A stretch of 64,000 nucleotides of DNA from Bacillota bacterium. GTDB lineage: Bacteria > Bacillota > DTU030 > DUMP01. Made by a program: the position numbers and the translations under genes. The stretch covers positions 30,814-94,813 of the forward strand of contig JASKKP010000006.1 of assembly GCA_030154105.1 (NCBI GenBank). Direction: 5' to 3'. This document shows positions 45,975 to 53,310 of the stretch, piece after piece; the first letter of the stretch is position 1, and the number at the start of each line of letters is the position of its first letter. Under the pieces are notes generated by a model. It had not been told where the DNA came from, made no database searches, and saw only the letters and a program-made list of their open reading frames with translations.

Positions 45975-45984
45975 GCCTCTTTTA
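45955..45984 (+). terminator. Intrinsic terminator overlapping the ynbB stop
   Basis: Seven-base-pair stem GAGGCCT/AGGCCTC (45955-45961 with 45973-45979), 11-base loop, then four T. The stop codon (45972-45974) overlaps the right arm. Confidence 0.8.
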
Positions 45985-46037
45985 TCAACTACTACAGGCC
46001 ATCGTCGAGCAGCGCCTTTTGCCCGCCGTGGCGAGGT

Positions 46038-46066
46038 TTGACGGACTTTTTGAGCAGGAGTATATT
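46038..46066 (+). promoter_or_regulatory. Promoter of the dehydratase-activase-like operon
   Basis: TTGACG (46038-46043), 17 bp, TATATT (46061-46066), 46 bp before the first start codon. Confidence 0.82.
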
Positions 46067-46111
46067 GTGTCTGAATCCGGGAGACGTGGCAGAACTTGGG
46101 AGGGTTGAGCC

Positions 46112-47110
46112 GTGAAACGGGTCGGCATCCCACGGTCTCTCTTCTTCTTCACGTATTTACCGTTTTGGTACACATTTTGGGCCGAGCTGGGTTATGAAGT
46201 GGTTGTTTCGCCGCTTACCAACAAGGGGATTCTCGATAAAGGGGTAGAGGAAGCTTCCACCGACCTGTGTGTGCCGGTTAAAGTTTTCCACGGCCACGTT
46301 GCGTATTTAGCTGGTCAACAGGTGGATGCTATTTTTTTGCCCCGCATGGTGAACGCGGGTTCACAAGCTACCTTCTGCCCCAAGTTTCTGGCCTTGCCGG
46401 AGATGGTCAAGTGCTCCATGACTGACCTGCCCCCGCTGGTTGAGGTGCGGGTTGATCTGACATCACCTTGGAGCCTGCGCAGCCTTTGTCATAAAATACA
46501 GCAAGAGTGGGCCCCGGGAAAGGACTTCGGAGCTGCATATCGTCGGGCCGTGTTGGCGCAAGAGGCTTTTCAGGCAGCTCTTACCCGCGGAGAGCTGGTA
46601 GGGTCAGCCCTAAAACCTTATACCGGCGATGAAGGTGATAAGCCCAAGGCCGAGGAGGCGCTGAAGTCCGAGCTGGACATTGCAGTTTTGGGTTATCCCT
46701 ATACCGTTCATGATGCCTTTTTAAACGGCGGACTCCTAAGAAAGCTTCGACGTTTAGGCGCCCGCGTGCATACGGCCGACATGGTACCTATAAGGGAACT
46801 CAGACGTTACCGGATGCATAAGGACCTTTTCTGGCATTACAGTAACATGGTTTTTAAGGCCGGTAAGTTCTGGCTGCAGCCGGAGAGGCGGGTAGACGGC
46901 ATTATTCATGTGAGCACCTTTGCCTGTGGACCGGACGCCATGGTAGGGAAAATGCTGGAGCTGGAAGCAAAAGCACGAGGTGTTCCTCTTATTGCCCTAA
47001 CCCTGGATGAGCAAACCGGGCAGGCAGGGCTTGACACGCGCATAGAAGCCTTCGTCGATATGCTGGCGAGGAGGAAGACAGGTGCGTATAACATTTCCGT
47101 ACATGGGTAG
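46112..47110 (+). CDS. Acyl-CoA dehydratase activase-related protein (DUF2229/COG3580-like)
   Basis: A 332-residue protein of the CoA-substrate-specific activase-related group. It starts KRVGIPRSLFFF and has conserved cysteine sites in DLCVPVKVFHGHV, FCPKF and STFACGPDAM, plus LTLDEQTGQAGLDTRIEAF near the end, a motif shared with the next gene. Such proteins probably bind an iron-sulfur cluster and work with an ATP-driven electron activator. GTG 46112 follows GGGAGG. It overlaps the next gene by 29 bp. Confidence 0.8.
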   Translation: MKRVGIPRSLFFFTYLPFWYTFWAELGYEVVVSPLTNKGILDKGVEEASTDLCVPVKVFHGHVAYLAGQQVDAIFLPRMVNAGSQATFCPKFLALPEMVKCSMTDLPPLVEVRVDLTSPWSLRSLCHKIQQEWAPGKDFGAAYRRAVLAQEAFQAALTRGELVGSALKPYTGDEGDKPKAEEALKSELDIAVLGYPYTVHDAFLNGGLLRKLRRLGARVHTADMVPIRELRRYRMHKDLFWHYSNMVFKAGKFWLQPERRVDGIIHVSTFACGPDAMVGKMLELEAKARGVPLIALTLDEQTGQAGLDTRIEAFVDMLARRKTGAYNISVHG

Positions 47111-48179
47111 TTCTCCGCTCGTCTTCAAACAGCTCCTGAGTGAGCTGGGCCACGAGGTGGTGGTTCCCCCTCCTCCCAGCAAGCGCACTTTAGATCTGGG
47201 CACCAAGTACGCGCCGGAATTCGCCTGCATCCCTTTTAAGATTCTCCTCGGTACCTACCTTGAGGCAATTGCCCTCGGTGCCGACACCATCGTCAGCACC
47301 GGCGGTGTCGGGCCATGCCGGGCCGGCTATTACGGCGAGTTACACCGGCGCATTCTGCACGATCTTGGCTATGAAGTGCGTCTTCTTATCCTTGAACCAC
47401 CGCTTAGGCGGCCAGGAGACTTTCTGCGGGCGCTATCCGCTCTGGTGGGAAGCCCGCTTACCTGGTTGAGGCTGCCGGGAATTTTGAGGCGGGTTTGGAC
47501 AAAACTTAATGTTCTCGACCGGGTAGAGAAGGCCGCACATGCCATCCGTCCTTACGAGGTAACGCCGGGAGAGACCAGCCGGGTTTACAACGACTGCCTG
47601 AAGGCTATCGATGCGGCAACTACCGTGGCGGAAATCCGGGCGGCGGAAGCGGAATCTCTGGCCCGCCTGGCCAAGGTTCCTCAGGACCGAACGCGGCAAC
47701 CGCTCAAGGTAGCTCTGGTTGGCGAGATCTACGTGGTACTCGAACCCTTTGCCAACCACAACGTACAGATAATGTTGGAAGAGATGGGCGTAATCGCCGA
47801 ACGGTCTATTTATCTAGCTGAATGGACCCGCGGGAACGCCATCGTGGCGGGAGAAAAAAATATCAAAGGAGCAGCGCGACCATACTTGAGCGAGCTGGTG
47901 GGAGGGCACGGGCTCAACAGTATCGGTGAGACGGTCATTTACGCCCGCCGGGGCTTTGACGGCGTTATTCAGCTGGCACCGTTTGCCTGTATTCCTGAGA
48001 TTGTAGCCAAGAGCATTCTGCCCCGTGTCAGCCGGGAACTTGACATTCCGGTGCTTACGCTCTTTCTGGACGAGCAAACCGGTGAGGCTGGAATCAGAAC
48101 GCGACTCGAAGCCTTTATTGATTTACTGGCTGCACGGCGCAAGAAAAGAGAGGGGCAAGTAGCGTGGGCGGCTATCTAG
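47082..48179 (+). CDS. Acyl-CoA dehydratase activase-related protein, second paralogue (COG3581-like)
   Basis: A 365-residue protein related to the preceding one: FACIPFKILLGTYLEAI, GGVGPCRAGYYGE, LAPFACIPEIVAKSILP and LFLDEQTGEAGIRTRLEAF. Its cysteines suggest cluster binding. GTG 47082 follows GAGGAGGAAG within the upstream gene. It overlaps the activase ATPase gene by 16 bp. No 2-hydroxyacyl-CoA dehydratase is seen in the window, so the target is unknown. Confidence 0.8.
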   Translation: MRITFPYMGSSPLVFKQLLSELGHEVVVPPPPSKRTLDLGTKYAPEFACIPFKILLGTYLEAIALGADTIVSTGGVGPCRAGYYGELHRRILHDLGYEVRLLILEPPLRRPGDFLRALSALVGSPLTWLRLPGILRRVWTKLNVLDRVEKAAHAIRPYEVTPGETSRVYNDCLKAIDAATTVAEIRAAEAESLARLAKVPQDRTRQPLKVALVGEIYVVLEPFANHNVQIMLEEMGVIAERSIYLAEWTRGNAIVAGEKNIKGAARPYLSELVGGHGLNSIGETVIYARRGFDGVIQLAPFACIPEIVAKSILPRVSRELDIPVLTLFLDEQTGEAGIRTRLEAFIDLLAARRKKREGQVAWAAI

Positions 48180-49123
48180 GCGTCGATGTAGGTTCGGTAA
48201 GCACAAACCTGGTGGTAACGGATGAAGAGGGGGAGATTGTAGCCAGCCTGTATATCCGAACGCAGGGCCAACCCATTGCAGCCGTGCAAGAGGGTTTGGC
48301 TCAGCTGGAAAAGAAGGTGCCTGCCGGGTTGACCATCGAAGGAGTTGGGACTACAGGTAGTGGCCGCACCCTGGCCGGTGTTGTGGTGGGAGCCGATCTC
48401 GTCAAAAACGAGATAACCTGCCACGCTGTGGCGGCTGCGCGTTTGGTGCCGGATGTACAGACGGTGCTTGAGATAGGCGGGCAGGACTCAAAAATCATTA
48501 TCCTGCGCGATGGGGTGGTAACGGACTTTGCCATGAACACGGTTTGTGCGGCGGGGACCGGCTCTTTTTTGGACCACCAGGCAGAGCGCCTCAATGTACC
48601 CATTGAAGAATTCGGTAGCTACGCCCTGCGGGCGAAGAATCCGGTCCGTATAGCCGGGCGTTGCACCGTTTTCGCCGAATCCGATATGATACACAAGCAG
48701 CAGATGGGGCACAGTGTGGAGGACATCATTGCCGGGCTGTGCGAAGCTCTAGTCCGTAACTACTTGAATAATGTGGGTAAAGGCAAAGAGATCCTTCCGC
48801 CGGTGGTTTTCCAGGGCGGAGTAGCGGCCAATGTGGGCATCAAGGCTGCCTTTGAGAAGGCGTTGGGACTCCCTGTATATGTGCCGGAACATTTCGGCGT
48901 GATGGGTGCCTGGGGAGCTGCTCTTCTGGCCCGGGAAAAGATGCGGACCAATCCTCAGCCTACCCGGTTCCGCGGTTTTCAAGCGGCCTGCCTGGAGTAC
49001 AAGACCAGCAGCTTCGACTGTACAGGCTGCTCTAACCAGTGTGAAGTCATCAGCATTAGCATGGAGGGAAAGGTGATAGCGCGCTGGGGAGACCGCTGCG
49101 GCCGGTGGGAAAACCTTTTATGA
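48164..49123 (+). CDS. BadF/HgdC-type ATPase (CoA-substrate-specific enzyme activase)
   Basis: An ASKHA-fold ATPase that drives electrons to a CoA-ester dehydratase or reductase. YLGVDVGSVSTN, EIGGQDSKI, NTVCAAGTGSFLD and AGRCTVFAESDMI are present; the two cysteines are those that hold the shared [4Fe-4S] cluster of the dimer. A C-terminal CTGCSNQC motif suggests another cluster. The 319 residues are ~50 longer than HgdC. GTG 48164 lies inside the previous gene. Confidence 0.88.
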   Translation: MGGYLGVDVGSVSTNLVVTDEEGEIVASLYIRTQGQPIAAVQEGLAQLEKKVPAGLTIEGVGTTGSGRTLAGVVVGADLVKNEITCHAVAAARLVPDVQTVLEIGGQDSKIIILRDGVVTDFAMNTVCAAGTGSFLDHQAERLNVPIEEFGSYALRAKNPVRIAGRCTVFAESDMIHKQQMGHSVEDIIAGLCEALVRNYLNNVGKGKEILPPVVFQGGVAANVGIKAAFEKALGLPVYVPEHFGVMGAWGAALLAREKMRTNPQPTRFRGFQAACLEYKTSSFDCTGCSNQCEVISISMEGKVIARWGDRCGRWENLL

Positions 49124-49133
49124 AAAAGAATAA

Positions 49134-49155
49134 TCCCCCTTGCCGGGGGGTTTAT
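49134..49155 (+). terminator. Bidirectional terminator between the activase operon and lexA
   Basis: CCCCC/GGGGG stem (49135-49139 with 49145-49149) followed on the plus strand by TTTATT. On the minus strand it is followed by ATTATTCTTTTT, so it can also end the convergent lexA transcript. Confidence 0.75.
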
Positions 49156-49161
49156 TGCTTC

Positions 49162-49779
49162 CTAGAACAACCGGAAAACGCCTATCACCTTGCCCAAAAC
49201 TTGAGCCGAGCGCACAATAATGGGATCGTAGTTAGGGTTTTCCGGCTGCAGCCGGATATGGTCGTTTTCTCTGTAAAACCGCTTTACCGTGGCTTCTTCG
49301 TCCAAAAGGACTACGGCAATTTCGCCGTTTTCCACCGTCGGCTGCTGGCGCACTAAGACCAAGTCGCCGTCCAGTATGCCGGCCTCCCGCATGCTGTCAC
49401 CACGGATACGGAGAAGAAAGGTGGTCCCACGCTGGGCCAGGGAAACGGGTAGAGGAAAGGAGCCTTCGCGGTTCTCCTGGGCGAGGATGGGCCGTCCGGC
49501 GGCTACGCGGCCTAATACAGGAACTTCCACTACGTTATCTGCCACAACTGGCCGGTTAGCGGTAACCTCAATGGCCCGCGGTTTGCTTGGGTTGCGCTTA
49601 AGGTAGCCTTTGGCCTCCAGTTGCTTCAAGTGCATGTGTACCGTTGAGCTAGAACGTAAACCTAACGCCCGCCCTATCTCCCGAACAGCCGGGGGATATC
49701 CGTGCTTCTTTATCCAATCCTGGATAAAGCCTAGCATTTGTTCCTGGCGGGGGCTTAGCCCCAAGCTTTTTTTCCTCAT
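49162..49779 (-). CDS. lexA: SOS repressor LexA
   Basis: A 205-residue repressor-protease. The N-terminal winged helix (about 1-70) has GYPPAVREIGRALGLRSSSTVHMHL. The C-terminal S24 peptidase domain has the A94-G95 self-cleavage site (RVAAGRP), serine S129 (GDSMREAG) and lysine K166 (TVKRFY). RecA-DNA triggers cleavage. The gene is read toward the left, and its promoter at 49833-49861 overlaps a CAAAC-N4-GTTTG palindrome, consistent with autoregulation. Confidence 0.96.
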   Translation of the reverse strand: MRKKSLGLSPRQEQMLGFIQDWIKKHGYPPAVREIGRALGLRSSSTVHMHLKQLEAKGYLKRNPSKPRAIEVTANRPVVADNVVEVPVLGRVAAGRPILAQENREGSFPLPVSLAQRGTTFLLRIRGDSMREAGILDGDLVLVRQQPTVENGEIAVVLLDEEATVKRFYRENDHIRLQPENPNYDPIIVRSAQVLGKVIGVFRLF

Positions 49780-49832
49780 CCCTTACCACCCCTCTTAAGC
49801 TCCTTCTCCGTCCAAACAATGGCCTTGCCTTA

Positions 49833-49861
49833 AGTATAACACATGAGGTCGCAGTTGCAAA
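49833..49861 (-). promoter_or_regulatory. lexA promoter
   Basis: Reading the minus strand: TTTGCA (49861-49856), 17 bp, TATACT (49838-49833). The -35 overlaps the LexA-type palindrome. Confidence 0.7.
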
Positions 49862-49871
49862 CTATTGTTTG
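49858..49871 (-). promoter_or_regulatory. Candidate LexA (SOS) box of lexA
   Basis: CAAACTATTGTTTG is a perfect 5-4-5 palindrome. It has the layout of the Gram-positive SOS box (CGAAC-N4-GTTCG) but with A/T at the second arm position. Confidence 0.65.
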
Positions 49872-49905
49872 GCTAAGGAAGAAGAGGGGAGGAGGAAGCG
49901 CGCCC

Positions 49906-50250
49906 TTACTCGGCCGGTGCAAAACAGGCTAAAAGGAGAAGCGGTTCGGATGTGGCGTTACGCAGAGCATGTTCATCACCAGGAGGCGCGTACACGCTCA
50001 TGCCCGGCGTAAGCCTAACTTCGGACCCGTTAACCAGCGCCATGGCTTCTCCTTGCAGAACGGTAAAAAACTCGAGCGTGGTATGTGTGTGGGGGGCGAT
50101 TTTTCCGCCGGGCTCTACCTTAACTAGCGAGGTTCGCAGGTGAGGGTCCAGGCCGCCGGCAAGGAGAGGTTTGAGGAAGACGCCGGCATTGGCTTGGTTG
50201 GGGTGCGGCTCCCACTTCAGCTCCTCAGGCGAAAAAACGGTACAGGCCAC
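49906..50250 (-). CDS. Cupin-domain protein
   Basis: A 114-residue single-cupin beta-barrel. The first motif shows metal ligands in KIAPHTHTTLEFFTVLQGE, and the second is PGDEHALRNATS with a histidine. The substrate cannot be read from the sequence. GTG 50250 follows GGGAGG on the minus strand. It lies between DUF1893 and lexA. Confidence 0.85.
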   Translation of the reverse strand: MACTVFSPEELKWEPHPNQANAGVFLKPLLAGGLDPHLRTSLVKVEPGGKIAPHTHTTLEFFTVLQGEAMALVNGSEVRLTPGMSVYAPPGDEHALRNATSEPLLLLACFAPAE

Positions 50251-50278
50251 AATAAAACCTCCCTGTAGTTGGTTTCGG

Positions 50279-50307
50279 GCACGGCAGCGAAAGTGCCGTG
50301 CTTTTTT
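50279..50307 (+). terminator. Plus-oriented terminator-like hairpin in the cupin leader
   Basis: Eight-base-pair stem GCACGGCA/TGCCGTGC (50279-50286 with 50294-50301) followed on the plus strand by six T. All nearby genes read the other way, so it either ends an antisense transcript or is simply a hairpin in the cupin mRNA leader. Confidence 0.55.
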
Positions 50308-50367
50308 CTATTAAAACTTCGCTGATCTGGCGCCCTTTTCCTTCCTTTGGCGTAAACTGAATGTCCC

Positions 50368-50381
50368 ATAATAAATATTAT
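50368..50381 (-). repeat. AT-rich palindrome upstream of the cupin gene
   Basis: ATAATAAATATTAT, with 6-bp arms and a 2-bp spacer, in the 185-bp gap between DUF1893 and the cupin. It could be part of a promoter or an operator. Confidence 0.35.
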
Positions 50382-50435
50382 GTAAAGTAAACGAGAAGCC
50401 AGTTCTTTCGAGGCCTCCACTTCCCCATGGCACGG

Positions 50436-50915
50436 CTAACGATGGCTTTCGCTTTCCATCGCGGCCAACTTGGCGGCTATGGCCTGATAGGCCTCTTTAG
50501 GGTCCTGGATGGGCAAAGTAAGAGTTTCCAGGGGGCAAAAGCCGGTCTTATCGCGGTTTAGAATGTGAGGTACCAGATTTTCGTACGCGATATCTAAGCC
50601 GTGTTCTACGAGGACGCCCAAAGCCGGTTTACTCAACGTCCGGGCATAGACGGAGCGAAATCCGGCAAACACGGCGAGCAAGGCAGCGGCTTTGCCCACG
50701 ACGATGTCCGCCAGCGATGCGCCGAAAAGTTCCGCCCCGGCCTCTTCGATGAGCGTAAAGAGGGGCCGGATTCCCCGCCCTTCTTTGCGCCATACACGTT
50801 CTCCGTTTACCGCCACCAACGAAGAAGAACCCAAGAGGGCCCGCGCCCTGGAGAGGTCGTCGGTGCGATCAGCGGGGTTTACGGACTCTATCGTCGGCTG
50901 CATGGAGGGGATCAT
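50436..50915 (-). CDS. DUF1893 (TM1506-like) protein
   Basis: A 159-residue protein of the DUF1893 family, which has a cytidine-deaminase-like fold. Recognisable: DLSRARALLGSSSLVAVNGERVWRKEGRGIRPL split over two strands, and DIVVGKAAALLAVFAG. Function is unknown; zinc ligands of true deaminases are not obvious. ATG 50915 abuts AAGGA; ATG 50903 (155 residues) has more normal spacing. It lies 33 bp after pilO and may be the last gene of the pilus operon. Confidence 0.75.
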   Translation of the reverse strand: MIPSMQPTIESVNPADRTDDLSRARALLGSSSLVAVNGERVWRKEGRGIRPLFTLIEEAGAELFGASLADIVVGKAAALLAVFAGFRSVYARTLSKPALGVLVEHGLDIAYENLVPHILNRDKTGFCPLETLTLPIQDPKEAYQAIAAKLAAMESESHR

Positions 50916-50933
50916 TCCTTTCTAGGGTAGTTT

Positions 50934-50948
50934 TGAGATTCATTATCA
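50934..50948 (-). promoter_or_regulatory. Candidate Fur/PerR-type 7-1-7 box
   Basis: TGAGATTCATTATCA on the plus strand is close to the TGATAAT-N-ATTATCA pattern (12 of 14 arm positions). It lies 19 bp upstream of the DUF1893 start, just after pilO. A Fur-family gene is in the window (61526-61999), but binding is unproven. Confidence 0.3.
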
Positions 50949-51572
50949 TTACGAAAAAGGATCGGCTTTTCCTGCCGGCAGGAAAAGCTCTGGGGAAGCC
51001 GGCGGCTTAGCCAAATCGGGTTCCGGAAGGAAGTAGGCAGCAAAAAGCAAACGGGCCTCCAAGACGCCGCCGGTCGTACCCTCCGGCCGAACAAGCTCGA
51101 GCGATTTCAGGGCCAAGTAACGTTCCCCCGAAAGTAGCGCCGCCAGGTAGTTTTTTACGTTTGCGTAGGTGCCGTGTACCACTGCCTCGAACTCAACCTC
51201 CTGCCCTACCCCGTTGGCTGGATTGGTGGGCGGATGAACGATCAGCTTGGCCACGCTTACCTTGTTTTCTGCGGCATGGCGGTTGAGCTCGGCCAGGAGG
51301 GCCGGCTGTTCCTCTTCGGGCGGTAACGCCTCGAGCGTGCGCCTGGTTTTCTCCTTCTGCTGGAGCAGTCGGCGTTCGAGGTCGGCTTGCTCCCTAACTA
51401 CTGCGTCTTTTTGGACCAGGTATCCTCTCTCCTGGGCCAGTTCTTCCGAGAGCCGTTTCACCGCCAGCCATTCATAGCCGGTGTAAATACTTGTCGCTAG
51501 GAGAATTAAGGCCGCAGCGGTCGGCAAAAACAACGCGCGCCAGCGGATACGGGTTAAGACGGGGGGCATCAC
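50949..51572 (-). CDS. pilO: Type IV pilus assembly protein PilO
   Basis: A 207-residue inner-membrane alignment protein. It has one N-terminal membrane segment (ALFLPTAAALILLATSIYTG), a coiled-coil region (about 40-75), then a ferredoxin-like alpha/beta domain (VEFEAVVHGTYANVKNYLAAL). It pairs with PilN. GTG 51572 overlaps the pilN stop; ATG 51569 is equally possible. Confidence 0.85.
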   Translation of the reverse strand: MMPPVLTRIRWRALFLPTAAALILLATSIYTGYEWLAVKRLSEELAQERGYLVQKDAVVREQADLERRLLQQKEKTRRTLEALPPEEEQPALLAELNRHAAENKVSVAKLIVHPPTNPANGVGQEVEFEAVVHGTYANVKNYLAALLSGERYLALKSLELVRPEGTTGGVLEARLLFAAYFLPEPDLAKPPASPELFLPAGKADPFS

Positions 51573-52111
51573 TTGAACCGCGCCTCCCCGCCTAGCTCAA
51601 AGTGGTACCGGCCGTCTTCCCGCTTCTCCCAACCTTTAAGGCGCACGCCGGGACCGAAAGCCGCTTGGATGTTGGCGAGCAAAACGGCGATTTCCCTGGG
51701 CTCCAAGGTAACCCCGGTCAGGGAAAGCGTGCTTTTCTTGAGGGAAAGGGAGGTTAGGGTTACTCCTTGAGGCACGATGGACTCGAGAGTCGCCAGGTAG
51801 GAAAGCGGGTTTAACCCCTCGCCTCTTTTCTGGGTTAGGAAGGCCTCGCGCTTCTCCGTCCGTTCTACCTCTTCCTTTAGCTTTTGACGCGCGGCCTCTA
51901 GGGCGCGCAGGGGCGCCAGCTCACCGGCCAGCGCTTCTTTCTCCAGCTTCAGTTGGGCCAGTTCCCAGTGAAGCCTGACTGCCGGAACGGCAAGAGCGGC
52001 GGCCGCGAGCAAAGAAAACAGAAAAAAGGCCCTCAGCTTTCTTTTGCGGCGGCGGTCCAGCGCATAGGCTTGCGGCAGGAGATTAATTCTCGGTACGGCG
52101 TGTTGGCTCAT
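51569..52111 (-). CDS. pilN: Type IV pilus assembly protein PilN
   Basis: A 180-residue protein with the short cytoplasmic motif INLLP (PRINLLPQAY), by which PilN binds PilM, then one membrane segment, a coiled coil and a ferredoxin-like domain. ATG 52111 follows AGGTGAGGT; the GTG at 52126 lies within that site. Confidence 0.9.
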   Translation of the reverse strand: MSQHAVPRINLLPQAYALDRRRKRKLRAFFLFSLLAAAALAVPAVRLHWELAQLKLEKEALAGELAPLRALEAARQKLKEEVERTEKREAFLTQKRGEGLNPLSYLATLESIVPQGVTLTSLSLKKSTLSLTGVTLEPREIAVLLANIQAAFGPGVRLKGWEKREDGRYHFELGGEARFK

Positions 52112-52115
52112 GGTC

Positions 52116-53000
52116 TTATACCTCACCTAAAGCTAATCCTGCTGCAGTAGCTAAGAGATGCCCGGCGGCCTGGTTCGACTCGCTCAGCCCAACTACGCGG
52201 ACGGGAATTCCCAGGCCGGCCTCCAGCTGGCCGAGAAAGGCCCTCTCCTCTACCAACCCGCCGGCGCACAGACAAGTGCTGAAGTGCGGGGTACCCAGGC
52301 GGTGTTGGAGAAAAAAGTAATCGGCACTACGCCGGATCTCCCCCACTACCCTTTCCCAGGCCCCTTCACCGGTGCCGAATTCTCCCAGGAGAATAGTCCG
52401 CGCAAACTCCAATCTTCCCTTATTTTGAACGAGGACCTTTACGCTAAATGCTCCGAGGTCTAAGACGAGGACCGGATCGGCGCCGGCAGCCGATGAGAGG
52501 TGGGAACGGATAAAACGCAGCAGCGCCAGCGGTCCCGGCTCCAGCACTTCGGGAATCAGGCGTGCTCGTTCGAGCGTGGTCAGGAGGGAGACTATGGTGG
52601 CTCGAGGAGCTGTAGCAAGGAGGGCTACTACTTTATCCGGCAGCATATCTAAGGGCTGCACGTCGTATTCTACCGCCTCGGCCGAGTAAGGAACATACCG
52701 CTCTAATTCCCAGCGTAAAGAGCTTTTAAGCTGCGTTGGAGGGAGCGGCGGCAGTTCTACCAAACGTAAAAGAAGACTGGAACCATTTACAGCGCAGGCC
52801 GCGCGCTGAGTTCGGCAGCCGGCGCGGCGCAGGGCGTCTTGGATGACGCGCCCGAGTTCGTCGGGTTTAACTATCTGCCCGTCGACCACCGTTCCGGCAG
52901 GGGTGGCAATTACGCCGCTTCTTAGCAGCACCGGGCCATGTCGCCCAGACGCTAACTCCACGAATTTTACTGCAGCGCTGCCGATATCGAGACCTAGCAT
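52116..53000 (-). CDS. pilM: Type IV pilus assembly protein PilM
   Basis: A 294-residue actin-like cytosolic protein that links the PilN/PilO membrane complex to the motor. GLDIGSAAVKFVEL is the phosphate-1 loop, VLVLDLGAFSVKVLVQ the phosphate-2 loop, and RWELERYVPYSAEAVEYD is typical of PilM. It is read as pilM-pilN-pilO without gaps. Confidence 0.9.
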   Translation of the reverse strand: MLGLDIGSAAVKFVELASGRHGPVLLRSGVIATPAGTVVDGQIVKPDELGRVIQDALRRAGCRTQRAACAVNGSSLLLRLVELPPLPPTQLKSSLRWELERYVPYSAEAVEYDVQPLDMLPDKVVALLATAPRATIVSLLTTLERARLIPEVLEPGPLALLRFIRSHLSSAAGADPVLVLDLGAFSVKVLVQNKGRLEFARTILLGEFGTGEGAWERVVGEIRRSADYFFLQHRLGTPHFSTCLCAGGLVEERAFLGQLEAGLGIPVRVVGLSESNQAAGHLLATAAGLALGEV

Positions 53001-53009
53001 TCTTTTCCC

Positions 53010-53294
53010 TCAGCCTTCCTCTTCGTCTTTTTGGTGGCGCGGCGCCGCCATTACCTGAGTGAAGGCGTGCGTAAGGGCAATGGTAATGTCGGCATTATAC
53101 TGCTGGCCCAGCTGTTCTGTGCGCGCGTATACCTCTCCCTCTTCGCTGACCACGTAGCGTGGGGGCAGGGCGTTTAGCGCCAGAGCCATTACGTCCAGAC
53201 GGCAACGCGGGCAGAGGCAGGCTCCAGGGAAGCGCTGGGCCACCTCAGAAAAATGTGCCGCAACGGCAGCTTCCATGCAGTTTACGAGCTGCAA
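53010..53294 (-). CDS. comFB: ComFB-family protein in the pilus operon
   Basis: A 94-residue protein matching late-competence ComFB: NCMEAAVAAHF, CLCPRCRLDVMALALNALPPRYVV and QQYNADITIALTHAF. Two to four cysteines suggest a zinc or structural site. ComFB-type proteins have been reported as cyclic-dinucleotide receptors in cyanobacteria. I use TTG 53294 because GGAGGG lies 7 bp before it. Its place between minor pilins and pilM suggests control of pilus output. Confidence 0.8.
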   Translation of the reverse strand: MQLVNCMEAAVAAHFSEVAQRFPGACLCPRCRLDVMALALNALPPRYVVSEEGEVYARTEQLGQQYNADITIALTHAFTQVMAAPRHQKDEEEG

Positions 53295-53310
53295 ATCGCT
53301 CCCTCCTTGT

